Positions 34,167 to 44,894 are shown, counted from the stretch's first letter. The stretch is 64,000 bases of DNA from Pseudomonas kermanshahensis (GCF_014269205.2 NZ_JABWRY020000001.1:5400000-5463999), one strand, 5' to 3'. The notes: a model not told the origin generated them from the letters alone. Program-made: numbers and translations.

Positions 34167-36620
34167 TTGATACGTCTGCTGAAGTTCTTCTGGTGGTCTT
34201 CCGTCGCAGTCATTAGCGCGCTCGTACTCGGTGTGAGCGGTGCGTTTCTGTATCTTAGCCCTAGCCTGCCCTCGGTCGAGTCCCTCAGAAGCATCCAGTT
34301 GCAGATCCCCCTCAGGGTGTACAGCAGCGACGGCAAGCTGATTGCCGAGTTCGGCGAAATGCGCCGCTCGCCGATCCGTTTCGCGGAAATCCCCCCACAA
34401 TTTATCCAGGCGCTTCTGTCAGCCGAGGACGACAATTTCCTCAACCACTACGGCGTTGACCCCAGCAGCCTGATGCGCGCCGCGACTCAGCTGGTAAAAA
34501 CCGGCCACATCCAGACGGGCGGCAGCACCATCACCATGCAGGTGGCGAAGAACTTCTTCCTCACCAGCGAGCGCAGCTTTTCGCGCAAGACCAACGAGAT
34601 TCTGCTGGCCCTGCAGATCGAGCGTGAGCTGACCAAGGACGAAATCCTTGAGCTGTACGTGAACAAGATCTACCTGGGCAACCGGGCGTACGGCATCGAT
34701 GCCGCCGCACAGGTTTATTACGGCAAGTCGATCCGCGACGTGAGCCTGGCGCAAATGGCGATGATCGCCGGCCTGCCCAAGGCACCTTCGCGCTTCAACC
34801 CGCTGGCCAACCCGGTGCGCGCAAAAGAGCGTCGCGACTGGATTCTTGGCCGCATGTACAAGCTCGGCAAGATTGACCAGGCCAGCTACCAGGCCGCCCT
34901 GGCCGAGCCGCTCAACGCCAGCTATCACGTGCCGACACCTGAGGTGAATGCCCCGTACGTCGCCGAGATGGCCCGCGCCGAGATGGTCGGCCGTTATGGC
35001 AGCGATGCCTACACCGAGGGCTTCCGCGTCACCACCACCGTGCCGAGCGACATGCAGGAGATGGCCAACAAAGCCATTCTCACGGGCCTTTCCGATTACG
35101 ATGAACGCCACGGTTACCGCGGCCCCGAGGCACGCTTCCCAGGCAAGACCCACGCGGCCTGGCTGCTGGAACTGAGCAAGCAACGCACCCTGGGCGGCCT
35201 TGAGCCGGCCATCGTCACCCAGGTCGACAAGACCGACCTCAAGGTGCTGACCCGCAGCGGCCAGGAAGAAACCGTCGCCTGGGACACCATGAAGTGGGCG
35301 CGCCCGTTCCTCAATAGCAATTCCCAGGGCCGCGCACCACAAAGCCCCGCCGATGTTGCCCAGGTAGGTGACCTGGTGCGCCTGCAGCGCCTGGACGACG
35401 GCAAGCTCAAGTTCAGCCAGGTGCCGGGCGCACAAAGCGCGCTGGTCACCCTCGACCCATACAACGGCGCCATTCGTGCCCTGGTAGGCGGCTTCTCGTT
35501 CGAGCAAAGCAACTACAACCGTGCCATGCAGGCCAAGCGCCAACCTGGCTCGAGCTTCAAGCCCTTCATCTATAGCGCGGCGCTCGACAGCGGCTACACC
35601 GCGGCCAGCCTGGTCAACGATGCACCGATCGTGTTCGTCGACGAGTACCTGGACAAGGTCTGGCGGCCGAAGAACGACACCAACACCTTCCTCGGCCCGA
35701 TCCGCATGCGCGAGGCGCTGTACAAGTCGCGCAACCTGGTATCGATCCGCCTGCTGCAGGCCATGGGCGTCGACCGCACCATCGACTACATCGCCAAGTT
35801 CGGCTTCAACAAGCAGGACTTGCCGCGCAACCTGTCGCTGGCACTGGGCACCGCAACCCTCACGCCGATGGAAATCGCCACGGGCTGGAGCACCTTTGCC
35901 AACGGCGGCTACAAGATCACCCCGTACTTGATCGACCGCATCGAGAGCCGCAGCGGCGAGACCCTGTTCACCGCCAACCCGCCCCGCGTGCCGCAAGGCG
36001 CCCAGGACCAGGCAGGCCTTGCCGCGCCAGAACAGCCGATCAGCACCGCAGCCATGCCGGGCGAGGCGCCGGCCGCCTTTGGTCAGGTCACGCCAGCACC
36101 GCAAACGCCGGCAGTGGCGGAACAGATCATCGACGGCCGCACCACGTACATCCTCACCAGCATGTTGCAGGATGTAATCAAACGGGGCACTGGCCGCCGT
36201 GCGCTGGCCCTGGGCCGCACCGACCTGGCCGGCAAGACCGGTACCACCAACGAGTCCAAGGATGCCTGGTTCTCCGGCTACAACGCCGATTACGTGACCA
36301 CGGTATGGGTCGGCTTCGACCAGCCCGAGACCCTGGGCCGCCGCGAGTACGGTGGTACTGCGGCGCTGCCGATCTGGATGAGTTTCATGGGCGCCGCCCT
36401 CAAGGACAAACCCAACCACGTACCGGCGGAGCCGGAAGGCATCCTCAGCCTGCGTGTCGACCCAGTCAGCGGCCGCGCGGCCTCGCCGGGCACGCCGAAC
36501 GCCTACTTCGAGTTGTTCAAGGCCGAAGATTCGCCACCGTCGGGGGATGAACTGGGCAACGGCGCGGCACCGGGAAGCCCGCTGCCAGCAGACGAAGCAG
36601 CGCCGATGGACCTGTTCTGA
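34167..36620 (+). CDS. ponA: Bifunctional penicillin-binding protein 1A
   Basis: PonA polymerises and cross-links peptidoglycan. From the TTG at 34167 (MIRLLKFFWWSS) the protein is 817 residues. After one membrane anchor comes the GT51 transglycosylase (SAEDDNFLNHYGVD with the catalytic Glu, GGSTITMQVAKNFF, KIYLGNRAYGIDAAAQ). An OB-like insert and the transpeptidase follow, with nucleophile Ser in GSSFKPF, then SRN and KTGTT motifs. The frame stays open upstream to a TTG at 34113, which lies only 12 nt after the -10 box, so the later TTG is preferred. Confidence 0.93.
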   Translation: MIRLLKFFWWSSVAVISALVLGVSGAFLYLSPSLPSVESLRSIQLQIPLRVYSSDGKLIAEFGEMRRSPIRFAEIPPQFIQALLSAEDDNFLNHYGVDPSSLMRAATQLVKTGHIQTGGSTITMQVAKNFFLTSERSFSRKTNEILLALQIERELTKDEILELYVNKIYLGNRAYGIDAAAQVYYGKSIRDVSLAQMAMIAGLPKAPSRFNPLANPVRAKERRDWILGRMYKLGKIDQASYQAALAEPLNASYHVPTPEVNAPYVAEMARAEMVGRYGSDAYTEGFRVTTTVPSDMQEMANKAILTGLSDYDERHGYRGPEARFPGKTHAAWLLELSKQRTLGGLEPAIVTQVDKTDLKVLTRSGQEETVAWDTMKWARPFLNSNSQGRAPQSPADVAQVGDLVRLQRLDDGKLKFSQVPGAQSALVTLDPYNGAIRALVGGFSFEQSNYNRAMQAKRQPGSSFKPFIYSAALDSGYTAASLVNDAPIVFVDEYLDKVWRPKNDTNTFLGPIRMREALYKSRNLVSIRLLQAMGVDRTIDYIAKFGFNKQDLPRNLSLALGTATLTPMEIATGWSTFANGGYKITPYLIDRIESRSGETLFTANPPRVPQGAQDQAGLAAPEQPISTAAMPGEAPAAFGQVTPAPQTPAVAEQIIDGRTTYILTSMLQDVIKRGTGRRALALGRTDLAGKTGTTNESKDAWFSGYNADYVTTVWVGFDQPETLGRREYGGTAALPIWMSFMGAALKDKPNHVPAEPEGILSLRVDPVSGRAASPGTPNAYFELFKAEDSPPSGDELGNGAAPGSPLPADEAAPMDLF

Positions 36621-36644
36621 CCCCTGACAGGCTAGCGCCGCCTG

Positions 36645-36758
36645 TGTAGGAGCGGCCTTGTGTCGCGATGGGCTGCGCAGCAGCCCCTTGCGAGACCTTC
36701 TGCTGTCGAGATCCTGGGGCCGCTGCGCAGCCCATCGCGACACAAGGCCGCTCCTACA
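36645..36758. repeat. REP pair (inverted), ponA-maeB gap
   Basis: Two perfect 37-nt inverted arms, 36645-36681 and 36722-36758, start with TGTAGGAGCGGCCTTGTGTC and are separated by 40 nt. This is the longest exact arm pair in the window. Confidence 0.88.
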
Positions 36759-36787
36759 GGGATCTACGCTGCCGGCAAACGCACAAT

Positions 36788-36822
36788 AAAAAGCCCCGGC
36801 TCATACGAGCCGGGGCTTTTTT
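36788..36822. terminator. Bidirectional terminator between ponA and maeB
   Basis: AGCCCCGGCTC (36792-36802) pairs with GAGCCGGGGCT (36807-36817), flanked by A and T runs. It serves convergent ponA and maeB. Confidence 0.92.
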
Positions 36823-36838
36823 GTGTCACTTACGGCAA

Positions 36839-38107
36839 TCAGCCGTTGAACACTTCATCCACGCTGTTCAGCGGGTAGTGCTTAGGATACGGCAGGGTCG
36901 CCACACCGGACTCGATAGCAGCCTTGGCGACAGCATCGGAAACAACGGTGATCAGACGGGCATCCAGAGGCTTCGGAATGATGTACTCACGGCCGAATTC
37001 CAGGCCTTCGACGCCGTAGGCTTCGCAAACTTCCTTAGGAACCGGCAACTTGGCCAGGTCTTTCAGGGCGATGGCCGCAGCAATCTTCATTTCTTCGTTG
37101 ATGCGCTTGGCACGTACGTCCAGGGCGCCACGGAAGATGAAGGGGAAGCCCAGTACGTTGTTGACCTGGTTCGGGTAGTCGGAACGACCGGTGGCCATGA
37201 TCACGTCGTTACGGGTGGCGTGAGCCAGCTCTGGGGAGATTTCCGGATCGGGGTTCGAGCACGCGAACACGATCGGGTTGGCCGCCATCGACTTCAGGCC
37301 TTCTGCGCTCAGCAGGTTCGGGCCGGACAGGCCAACGAACACGTCGGCACCGTTCAAGGCGTCAGCCAGGGTGCGCTTGTCGGTCGCGTGGGCGAACTGC
37401 GCCTTGTACTGGTTCAGGTCGTCGCGGCCAGCGTGGATCACGCCGCTGCGGTCGATCATGTAGATGTTCTCGACCTTGGCACCCATGCTGACCAGCAGCT
37501 TCATGCAGGAGATGGCGGCAGCGCCGGCACCCAGGCAGACGATCTTGGCTTCTTCCAGCTTCTTGCCGGCGATTTCCAGGGCGTTGATCATGCCGGCCGC
37601 GGTGACGATCGCGGTGCCGTGCTGGTCATCGTGGAAGACCGGGATGTCGCATTGCTCGATCAGGGTGCGCTCGATTTCGAAGCACTCTGGAGCCTTGATG
37701 TCTTCGAGGTTGATGCCACCGAAGGTGATCGAAATGCGGCGAACGGTGTCGATGAAAGCTTGCGGGCTTTCCGACTCGACTTCGATGTCGAATACGTCGA
37801 TGCCAGCGAAACGTTTGAACAGAACACCCTTGCCTTCCATGACCGGCTTCGAGGCCAGTGGGCCGAGGTCACCCAGACCGAGGATGGCAGTACCATCCGA
37901 AATCACCGCAACCAGGTTGCCTTTACCGGTGTATTTGTAGGCCAGCTCTGGATCACGGCCGATTTCGCGCACGGGTTCTGCAACACCTGGGCTGTAGGCC
38001 AGGGCGAGGTCACGGGCGGTGGCGGTGGGCTTCGAGAGCTCGACGCTCAGTTTCCCCGGACGAGGTTGAGCGTGGTATTCGAGAGCGGCGGTTTTCAGGT
38101 CTGACAT
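36839..38107 (-). CDS. maeB: NADP-type malic enzyme, short form
   Basis: The 422-residue enzyme decarboxylates malate to pyruvate. Motifs are LALAYSPGVAEPVREI, the catalytic region YTGKGNLVAVISDGTAILGLGD, the metal-binding DDQHGTAIV, and the NAD(P) fold VCLGAGAAAISCMKL. It lacks the C-terminal phosphotransacetylase domain of long MaeB proteins. The ATG at 38107 gives MSDLKTAALEYH; the extension upstream has no family match. It is monocistronic. Confidence 0.95.
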   Translation of the reverse strand: MSDLKTAALEYHAQPRPGKLSVELSKPTATARDLALAYSPGVAEPVREIGRDPELAYKYTGKGNLVAVISDGTAILGLGDLGPLASKPVMEGKGVLFKRFAGIDVFDIEVESESPQAFIDTVRRISITFGGINLEDIKAPECFEIERTLIEQCDIPVFHDDQHGTAIVTAAGMINALEIAGKKLEEAKIVCLGAGAAAISCMKLLVSMGAKVENIYMIDRSGVIHAGRDDLNQYKAQFAHATDKRTLADALNGADVFVGLSGPNLLSAEGLKSMAANPIVFACSNPDPEISPELAHATRNDVIMATGRSDYPNQVNNVLGFPFIFRGALDVRAKRINEEMKIAAAIALKDLAKLPVPKEVCEAYGVEGLEFGREYIIPKPLDARLITVVSDAVAKAAIESGVATLPYPKHYPLNSVDEVFNG

Positions 38108-38285
38108 GGTGGGCATTCCGCTATTTACTGTTCTGACGGACCGCCGAGGATACGCAAAGAGCCGGGGAGTCACAAGACTGGTCGGTCACTTGTGTCAAGG
38201 CCTTTAGCCTACGACTTTACGCTATAACCCACGGGGCATACGAATCACAGTGTGTACAATCTAATACCGAAATGTCTACATCTTT

Positions 38286-39101
38286 TCAGCCTGAAATGCG
38301 TTCTAACATGGTCGGATCGGTCAATGGCAACACCCAGCGTCGCTGCCCAGGCTTCAGGCCGCCCTTGCGGGAACGATCCAGCACCCAGCCACGCGCCTCG
38401 ACTTGGCGCCCTTTGAGATTATCGAAGAAGCTCGCCGGGAAGTTGCGTTGCAGACGAGCGGGAACCTGCAGCACCACGGTGCTATCCAGGCTCAGCCAGA
38501 CGCCGCCGCGGTTACGTTCGACCGCCTCGATTCGGCCACCGATGACAGCGAACCCAGACTGCCGGACATCCCGTGCGCGCAGCACCGGCGAGCTGCGCCA
38601 CAGGCCAACACCCGCCTTGCGCGCCGCTTGCTCGGCCAATTGCTGGCACCCCACCAGGCGCACATTGGGGGCAACGGCAACGCGGTAGCCGAGCCCCTCG
38701 CTGAGCAGTTGTGCTTCCAGATTGTTGCCAGTGCGGCCGTAGATGTGTGCCAGTGTGCGGCCGTATTTGTCTTTGCCCTCGACGCCCGGCACCAGCCCGA
38801 CACGCCCGTCGCTGGCTTTGACCAGGGCCTGCAAGCGCCGCTTGGCCGCCTCGGCATAGGGCTCGCTGGTACGCCCTTTGCGGCCGATCTCCGGGGCATT
38901 GATGCCGATCATGCGCACACTGCGGCCATCGGTCAGGCGCAAGGTATCGCCATCCACCACCTGCCGCACTGCTACCTGCTGAGGATTGGCCGGCAGCGGG
39001 CAGAACGCCAGGGCAGGAAGATGCCAAATCGCGCCCACAAAAAAAGCGCCCACAAGGGGCGCTTTTTTTTGCAACAGCGCGAAACCCGAGGGATTCGCCA
39101 T
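38286..39101 (-). CDS. Secreted staphylococcal-nuclease-like protein
   Basis: The SNase domain is evident from VRQVVDGDTLRLTDGRSVRMIGINAPE (calcium and active-site residues) and GKDKYGRTLAHIYG, followed by a C-terminal OB-like region; total ~271 residues. The N-terminus MANPSGFALLQKKAPLVGAF and the next residues to LPALA-F form a plausible signal peptide with an ALA cleavage site. The first ATG is 8 nt after the rpmE stop (another lies two codons earlier at 39107), and the rpmE terminator hairpin lies inside the signal-peptide codons. A GTG at 39038, past the hairpin, would leave too short a signal. Substrate (DNA or RNA) is unknown. Confidence 0.85.
   Translation of the reverse strand: MANPSGFALLQKKAPLVGAFFVGAIWHLPALAFCPLPANPQQVAVRQVVDGDTLRLTDGRSVRMIGINAPEIGRKGRTSEPYAEAAKRRLQALVKASDGRVGLVPGVEGKDKYGRTLAHIYGRTGNNLEAQLLSEGLGYRVAVAPNVRLVGCQQLAEQAARKAGVGLWRSSPVLRARDVRQSGFAVIGGRIEAVERNRGGVWLSLDSTVVLQVPARLQRNFPASFFDNLKGRQVEARGWVLDRSRKGGLKPGQRRWVLPLTDPTMLERISG
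39039..39070. terminator. Terminator of rpmE inside the nuclease reading frame
   Basis: GCGCCC (39046-39051) pairs with GGGCGC (39057-39062), flanked by seven A and eight T. For leftward transcription it is a full intrinsic terminator 40 nt beyond the rpmE stop. Confidence 0.9.
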
Positions 39102-39109
39102 GCGCATTA

Positions 39110-39325
39110 TTACTTCTTGGCACCGAACATGCCGAAGCGATCGGCAAACTTCTGTACGCGACCACCGGTGTCCAGGACTTTCTGCTTACCGGTGTAGAAC
39201 GGGTGGCACAGGTTGCAAACGTCGATCGACAGGGTGCTACCCAGGGTCGAACGGCTTTCAAACTTGTTGCCGCAGCTGCAGGTGACTGCAACTACTTCGT
39301 AGTTCGGATGAATATTTGCTTTCAT
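39110..39325 (-). CDS. rpmE: 50S ribosomal protein L31
   Basis: The 71-residue protein starts [20 protein letters not shown] and carries the zinc-binding cysteines C16, C18, C37 and C40 (C+ type). It ends [12 protein letters not shown]. In many bacteria a C- paralogue replaces it under zinc limitation; none is in this window. It is divergent from priA. Confidence 0.97.
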   Translation of the reverse strand: MKANIHPNYEVVAVTCSCGNKFESRSTLGSTLSIDVCNLCHPFYTGKQKVLDTGGRVQKFADRFGMFGAKK

Positions 39326-39493
39326 GGTCACTTCCTCGAGCTGCGTGCCGCCACCCAACACCAATTGTTGAATACCGCACGTAATTAGGCGGCGAATAAT
39401 ACCAGAGCCCAGCCTCAGCGCAAGTTGTCGCTTGCACCGACTGTCGTCTGCTAGGCTCGCCAGTCTTTGAAATGCCCTTGCGAGACCTTCCGC

Positions 39494-41713
39494 GTGTCCG
39501 ACGTCATCCTGCGCCTTGCCCTGCCCTCCCCGCTGCGTCGCCTGTTCGACTACAGGGCGCCGGCGAGCATGGCGCGCCAGCCCCTCACACCTGGCATGCG
39601 CATTCGTGTGCCATTCGGGCGCCGCGAGATGATCGGTGTGCTGGTGGAGGTGTGCGACCAAAGCGAAGTGCCCGCCGACAAGCTCAAGCCGGCCATTGCG
39701 CTGCTGGACCCGGTGTCGCCGCTGCCGCCGGCCCTGCTCAAGCTGTGCCTGTGGACGGCCCAGTACTACCAGCACAGCCTGGGCGATACCCTGAGCTGGG
39801 CGCTGCCGACCCTGCTGCGCCAGGGCGAACTGGCCGAGATGCGCCAGGAACGCTTCTGGCACGTCGCCGCCGATGCCCGCCACGATGACCCCCGCATCGC
39901 CCGCGCACCGCGCCAGCGCGATGCCCTGAAAACCCTGGCGCAGCACCCACACGGCGTGGCCCACAGCCTGCTGGGCAAGCTCAACCTGAACAAGGACAGC
40001 CTCGACCTGCTGCTGGCCAAGGAACTGGTCACCGTCGAAGTACGCCGCCACCTGCCGACGCCGCGCCACGAGCACTGGCTGGCGCAGCCCGAACTGCCCC
40101 TCAACGAAGAGCAGCGCAACGCCTTCGATGCCGTGTGCCTGGGCCTTGGCAGTTTCAACGCGTTTCTGCTGGCCGGGGTTACCGGCAGCGGCAAGACCGA
40201 GGTCTACCTGCAGTTGATCCGCGAAACACTGGAGGCCGGCAAACAGGCGCTGGTGCTGATCCCGGAAATCAACCTCGGCCCGCAGACCCTGGCGCGCTTC
40301 GAGCAACGCTTCAACGCCCGCATCGCCTTGCTGCACTCGGCGGTCGGCGACCGCGAGCGGCTGGACGCCTGGCTGGCAGCCCGCGATGGCGAGGCCGACA
40401 TCATCATCGGCACCCGCTCGGCACTGTTCACGCCGATGAAAAACCCCGGCCTGATCATCATCGACGAAGAGCACGACGGCTCTTATAAACAGCAGGAAGG
40501 CCTGCGTTACCACGCCCGCGACCTGGCCCTGGTGCGCGCCCACCAGGAGAACATCCCAATCCTGCTCGGCTCGGCCACGCCGTCGCTAGAAACCCTGCAC
40601 AACGCCCAGACCGGCCGCTACACCTTGCTGCGCATGAACCAGCGCGCCGGCGGTGCGCGCCCACCGCGCATGCTGCGCCTGGACGTGAAAAGCCTGCCGC
40701 TGGACAGTGGCATCAGCGGCCCGCTGCAGCAGGCCATCCGCCAGACCCTGGAAGCAGGCCAGCAAGTGCTGGTGTTCCTCAACCGCCGCGGCTTTGCCCC
40801 GACGTTGCTGTGCCACGATTGCGGCTGGTTGTCCGAATGCCCTCGCTGTGATGCGCGCATGACCGTGCACCAGCGTTCCGGCGTGCTGCGTTGCCACCAC
40901 TGCGGTTATGACGAACGCCTGCCGCACCAGTGCCCGCAGTGCAACCATGTCGACTTGCGGCCGGTGGGCGCAGGCACCGAGCGCGCCGAAGAGCGCCTTA
41001 AGGTGCTGTTCCCGGACTACCCGATCCTGCGCGTGGACCGCGACAGCACGGCGCGCAAAGACGCCATGCACAACCTGTTCGGCACCATCCAGCGTGGCCA
41101 GCCGAGCATCCTGGTGGGCACCCAGATGCTCGCCAAGGGGCACCACTTCCCACGCGTGACCCTGGTGGCCATCCTCGACGCCGACGGCGGGCTGTTCTCC
41201 GGCGACTTCCGTGCCAGCGAGCGCATGGCGCAATTGATCGTGCAGGTTGCCGGGCGTGCCGGGCGCGCCGAAGAGCCGGGCAAGGTGATCATCCAGACCC
41301 ACCTGGCCGACCATCCCTTGCTGGTACAGCTGACCGAACAAGGCTATTTCGCCTTCGCCGAGCAAGCCCTGGACGAGCGCCGCGCCGCCGGCCTGCCGCC
41401 TTTTTCGCACCTGGCCTTGCTGCGCGCCGAAGCGCACAAACCGGGCCAGGCCGAAGGCTTCCTCGATGAAGCCTGCAGCGCAGCAGAGCGCCTGGTGGCC
41501 GAACAGCGCCTGCCAGGCATTGAACTGTTGGGCCCGGTACCGGCTCCCATGGAGCGCCGAGCAGGCCGCTTCCGCGCCCAATTATTGATACAGGCCAACA
41601 CCCGGGCACCCCTGCATCGACTGATCAGCGCCTGGTTGCTAGTGTTGGAGCAAATGCCGAGCGGCCGACAGGTTCGCTGGTCGCTGGACGTGGACCCGGT
41701 AGACCTCTACTGA
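39494..41713 (+). CDS. priA: Primosomal replication restart helicase PriA
   Basis: The 739-residue 3'-5' helicase reloads replisomes at stalled forks. It begins (GTG) [20 protein letters not shown], with a 3'-DNA-binding domain. Walker A is [16 protein letters not shown], followed by DEEH. Eight zinc-binding cysteines lie in [14 protein letters not shown] and [17 protein letters not shown]. Helicase motifs V and VI include [18 protein letters not shown] and [13 protein letters not shown]. The GTG at 39494 fits the family N-terminus better than the ATG nine codons earlier. Confidence 0.96.
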   Translation: MSDVILRLALPSPLRRLFDYRAPASMARQPLTPGMRIRVPFGRREMIGVLVEVCDQSEVPADKLKPAIALLDPVSPLPPALLKLCLWTAQYYQHSLGDTLSWALPTLLRQGELAEMRQERFWHVAADARHDDPRIARAPRQRDALKTLAQHPHGVAHSLLGKLNLNKDSLDLLLAKELVTVEVRRHLPTPRHEHWLAQPELPLNEEQRNAFDAVCLGLGSFNAFLLAGVTGSGKTEVYLQLIRETLEAGKQALVLIPEINLGPQTLARFEQRFNARIALLHSAVGDRERLDAWLAARDGEADIIIGTRSALFTPMKNPGLIIIDEEHDGSYKQQEGLRYHARDLALVRAHQENIPILLGSATPSLETLHNAQTGRYTLLRMNQRAGGARPPRMLRLDVKSLPLDSGISGPLQQAIRQTLEAGQQVLVFLNRRGFAPTLLCHDCGWLSECPRCDARMTVHQRSGVLRCHHCGYDERLPHQCPQCNHVDLRPVGAGTERAEERLKVLFPDYPILRVDRDSTARKDAMHNLFGTIQRGQPSILVGTQMLAKGHHFPRVTLVAILDADGGLFSGDFRASERMAQLIVQVAGRAGRAEEPGKVIIQTHLADHPLLVQLTEQGYFAFAEQALDERRAAGLPPFSHLALLRAEAHKPGQAEGFLDEACSAAERLVAEQRLPGIELLGPVPAPMERRAGRFRAQLLIQANTRAPLHRLISAWLLVLEQMPSGRQVRWSLDVDPVDLY

Positions 41714-41826
41714 CACCCTGAGCCTTGGCAAAGGTTGGCAACCCGCTCCCGGCAACGGATAATGCCCAGTTTTTCCACCTGCGCATCGAAGCGCTCCACC
41801 GCGCTTGCGGTCGAAAAGAGAACCCC

Positions 41827-43563
41827 ATGAAAGACACCATTCGCCAGCTGATCCAGCAAGCCCTCACCCAACTCGTCACCGACGGTGTGCTGCCTGAAGG
41901 GCTATCGCCGGCGATCCAGGTGGAAAACGCCCGGGACAAGACCCACGGCGACTTCGCCAGCAACATCGCGATGATGCTGGCCAAGCCTGCCGGCATGAAG
42001 CCGCGCGACCTGGCCGAAAAACTGATCAACGCGCTGCCCGCCAGCGACGACATCAGCAAAGTCGAGATTGCCGGCCCAGGCTTCCTCAACTTCTTCCAGA
42101 ACACCAGCGCCCTGGCCGACCGCCTGGATGCCGCCCTGGCCGACGGCCACCTGGGCGTGCGCAAGGCAGGCGCCGCCGAGAAGGTGGTAATCGACCTGTC
42201 GGCGCCGAACCTGGCCAAGGAAATGCACGTTGGCCACCTGCGCTCGACCATCATCGGCGACAGCGTCGCCCGTGTGCTGGAGTTTCTCGGCGACCAGGTC
42301 ATCCGCCAAAACCACGTGGGCGACTGGGGCACCCAGTTCGGCATGCTGATGGCCTACCTGCAGGAAAACCCGATCACCAGCGACGAGTTGTCGGACCTGG
42401 AGAACTTCTACCGCGCGGCGAAGAAGCGCTTCGACGAGTCCGAAGAATTCGCCACCCGCGCCCGCGGCCTGGTGGTCAAGCTGCAGGCCGGCGACCCTGA
42501 GTGCCTGGCCCTGTGGACGCGTTTCAAGGACATCTCGCTGTCGCACTGCCAGAAGACCTACGAACTGCTCAACGTCAAGCTGACCATGGCCGACGTCATG
42601 GGCGAAAGCGCCTACAACGACGACCTGGCCAACGTAGTCAGCGACCTCAAGGCCAAGGGCCTGCTGGTTGAGGACCAGGGCGCGCAGTGCGTGTTCCTCG
42701 AAGAATTCAAGAACAGCGAAGGCGAACCCCTGCCGGTGATCGTGCAGAAGGCCGACGGTGGCTACCTGTACGCCACCACCGACCTGGCCGCAGTGCGCTA
42801 CCGCAGCAATGTGCTCAAGGCCGACCGTGCCCTGTACTTCGTCGACCAGCGCCAGGCGCTGCACTTCAACCAGGTGTTCGAAGTAGCGCGCCGTGCAGGC
42901 TTCGTCGGCCACCCGATGCAAATGGAACACATGGGCTTCGGCACCATGAACGGCGCCGACGGCCGCCCGTTCAAAACCCGTGACGGCGGCACAGTGAAGC
43001 TGATCGACCTGCTCACCGAGGCCAAGGAGCGTGCCTACGCCCTGGTCAAGGAGAAGAACCCGAGCCTGGCCGAAGTCGATCTGCGCCGCATCGGTGAAGT
43101 GGTCGGGATCGGCGCAGTGAAGTACGCCGACCTGTCCAAGCACCGCACCAGCGACTACAGCTTCAACTTCGAACTGATGCTCAACTTCGAAGGCAACACC
43201 GCGCCCTACCTGCTGTATGCCTACACCCGCGTGGCGGGCGTGTTCCGCAAGCTGGGCAAGGGCTTCGACGAGGTCGACGGCAAGATCGTGCTGCAGGCCG
43301 AGAAGGAGCTGGACCTCGCCGCGCGCCTGGCGCAATTCGGCGAAGTGCTTAACAGCGTGGCCGACAAGGGTACGCCGCACGTGCTGTGCAGCTACCTGTA
43401 CGACCTGGCTGGCCTGTTCTCGAGCTTCTACGAGAACTGCCCAATCCTCGCCGCCGAAACCCCGGAGCAGCAACAGAGCCGCCTGCGCCTGGCTGCCCTG
43501 ACCGGCCGTACCCTCAAGCAAGGTCTGGAACTGCTCGGCCTGGAAACCCTGGAGCGCATGTAA
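41827..43563 (+). CDS. argS: Arginyl-tRNA synthetase
   Basis: The 578-residue class I synthetase has the N-terminal additional domain (about 1-110) and the HIGH-type motif [20 protein letters not shown]. It also has [17 protein letters not shown] and the C-terminal DALR anticodon-binding domain ([20 protein letters not shown]). The ATG at 41827 is 113 nt after priA and lies before the family N-terminus [13 protein letters not shown]. Confidence 0.97.
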   Translation: MKDTIRQLIQQALTQLVTDGVLPEGLSPAIQVENARDKTHGDFASNIAMMLAKPAGMKPRDLAEKLINALPASDDISKVEIAGPGFLNFFQNTSALADRLDAALADGHLGVRKAGAAEKVVIDLSAPNLAKEMHVGHLRSTIIGDSVARVLEFLGDQVIRQNHVGDWGTQFGMLMAYLQENPITSDELSDLENFYRAAKKRFDESEEFATRARGLVVKLQAGDPECLALWTRFKDISLSHCQKTYELLNVKLTMADVMGESAYNDDLANVVSDLKAKGLLVEDQGAQCVFLEEFKNSEGEPLPVIVQKADGGYLYATTDLAAVRYRSNVLKADRALYFVDQRQALHFNQVFEVARRAGFVGHPMQMEHMGFGTMNGADGRPFKTRDGGTVKLIDLLTEAKERAYALVKEKNPSLAEVDLRRIGEVVGIGAVKYADLSKHRTSDYSFNFELMLNFEGNTAPYLLYAYTRVAGVFRKLGKGFDEVDGKIVLQAEKELDLAARLAQFGEVLNSVADKGTPHVLCSYLYDLAGLFSSFYENCPILAAETPEQQQSRLRLAALTGRTLKQGLELLGLETLERM

Positions 43564-43564
43564 G

Positions 43565-44263
43565 TTGGCTGCCAAGAAAAAACCTGCTCCAAAACGCGGC
43601 GCCAGCCGCCAACAGGCGCCGGCCAAGCAGCCGATCCCGGGTTGGGTATGGCTGGCAGTCGGGTTGACCGTGGGCGCTTTCATCGTCTTTTTGATGAAGC
43701 TCGAGCCAGGCGGCGCGGACATCAAGCGCACCAAGCCTGAACAGCAAAAACCGGAAAAGGTGGCAGAAGCCAGCAAGACCACGCCGGCCACTGCGCAGCA
43801 GCCGGTGAAGCCGAAGTATGACTTCTACACCCTGCTGCCGGAGTCCGAGGTCATCGTGCCGCCGGAAGCCGTGCCAGAGAAGACGCCACCGGTGCCTGCC
43901 CAGCCAGTGACCCCGGTCACCCCGGCAGAAGCAGCGAAGATCGACACGGCACGCGCTCAGGCCGCCTTGCTGGGCCAGACGCCACCACCGGCACCGCCGG
44001 TGATCAAGCCTGCGGCCACCACGCAGTTCTTCCTGCAGGCCGGCTCGTTCCGCAAGCAGGCGGATGCCGACAAGGTCCGCGCGCAGATCATCCTGCTCGG
44101 CCAGTCGGTGAAGGTGGAGTCGGGGACGGTCAAGGATGAAACCTGGTACCGCGTACTGGTCGGCCCGTTCAGCAACCGCGAACAACTGACCGGGGCGCAG
44201 AAACAGCTTGCCGGCGCAGGCTTCAGCAACCTGCTGCTGCAACAGCGCCAGACCCGCCAGTAA
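43565..44263 (+). CDS. FtsN-like SPOR-domain membrane protein
   Basis: The 232-residue protein starts at a TTG 1 nt after the argS stop: a basic cytoplasmic tail (AAKKKPAPKRG), a membrane helix near residues 27-45 (WVWLAVGLTVGAFIVFLM), a Pro-rich periplasmic linker, and a C-terminal SPOR domain (FFLQAGSFRKQADADKVRAQ). The layout is that of FtsN, which triggers septal peptidoglycan synthesis. The argS-SPOR pairing is common in pseudomonads. No stronger start codon is available. Confidence 0.87.
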   Translation: MAAKKKPAPKRGASRQQAPAKQPIPGWVWLAVGLTVGAFIVFLMKLEPGGADIKRTKPEQQKPEKVAEASKTTPATAQQPVKPKYDFYTLLPESEVIVPPEAVPEKTPPVPAQPVTPVTPAEAAKIDTARAQAALLGQTPPPAPPVIKPAATTQFFLQAGSFRKQADADKVRAQIILLGQSVKVESGTVKDETWYRVLVGPFSNREQLTGAQKQLAGAGFSNLLLQQRQTRQ

Positions 44264-44269
44264 AACTCG

Positions 44270-44296
44270 GTAGGCGCAGCCTTGTGCTGCGCCTAC
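44270..44296. terminator. Hairpin between SPOR gene and TM2 gene
   Basis: GTAGGCGCAG (44270-44279) pairs exactly with CTGCGCCTAC (44287-44296) around CCTTGTG. The sequence resembles a mini-REP. It lies between convergent genes and has no T-run. Confidence 0.55.
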
Positions 44297-44307
44297 ACGA
44301 TCTGCAA

Positions 44308-44727
44308 TCAGCGACGATCGCTGTTGGCTTCGGAAATCTGACTGTTCAGGGTCCAGAAGTCGTACAGCACGCCGACCAGGAACAGGCCGCCCGTGAAGAA
44401 GTAGATGATCGCGGTGATCCACTTGCCCTGGTACAGGCGATGCAGGCCAAAAATGCCCAGGAAGGTCAGCAGAATCCAGGCGATGTTGTAGTCGATCCGA
44501 CCGGACCGGAAGCGCAAGTCGGCCTCCTTGTCCATCGCCGGGATCAGAAACAGGTCGATCAGCCAGCCGATGCCCAGCAGGCCCAAGGTAAAGAACCAGA
44601 TCGTCCCAGTGATCGGCTTGCCGTAGTAGAAACGGTGCGAGCCGGTGAAGCCGAAAATCCACAACAAGTAGCCGATGACCTTGCTGTGGGTGTCGTGAAG
44701 CGGCTCACCCTGTTGATAACTGTTCAT
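44308..44727 (-). CDS. TM2-domain membrane protein
   Basis: The 139-residue protein has a TM2 domain (LLWIFGFTGSHRFYYGKPITG with the GxHRFY turn) followed by further helices, including a second GLHRLYQGKW unit, so the motif is duplicated. TM2 proteins are widespread and of unclear function. It lies alone between two convergent/divergent neighbours. Confidence 0.8.
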   Translation of the reverse strand: MNSYQQGEPLHDTHSKVIGYLLWIFGFTGSHRFYYGKPITGTIWFFTLGLLGIGWLIDLFLIPAMDKEADLRFRSGRIDYNIAWILLTFLGIFGLHRLYQGKWITAIIYFFTGGLFLVGVLYDFWTLNSQISEANSDRR

Positions 44728-44894
44728 TCATAGCCCTCGTGGGTTATCCGAAAATTTTCTAAGAAAAAATGTGACTTTCTCGTCGCAGGCCGACGTATGG
44801 CACCCCACCAATCGACCAACGGATCAGAAATTGATCAAAAAGCTGTTATAAAGTTGCGCGCCTAACACATAACTATTCATAAAGAGCTTCATCT

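Noticed and set aside
34419..36743. A 774-codon open frame antisense to ponA
   Set aside because: High-GC shadow of ponA; no domain pattern, and ponA motifs are complete.
41902..43791. A 629-codon open frame antisense to argS
   Set aside because: Mirrors argS codons; translation is Val/Ala/Gly/Gln-rich without motifs.
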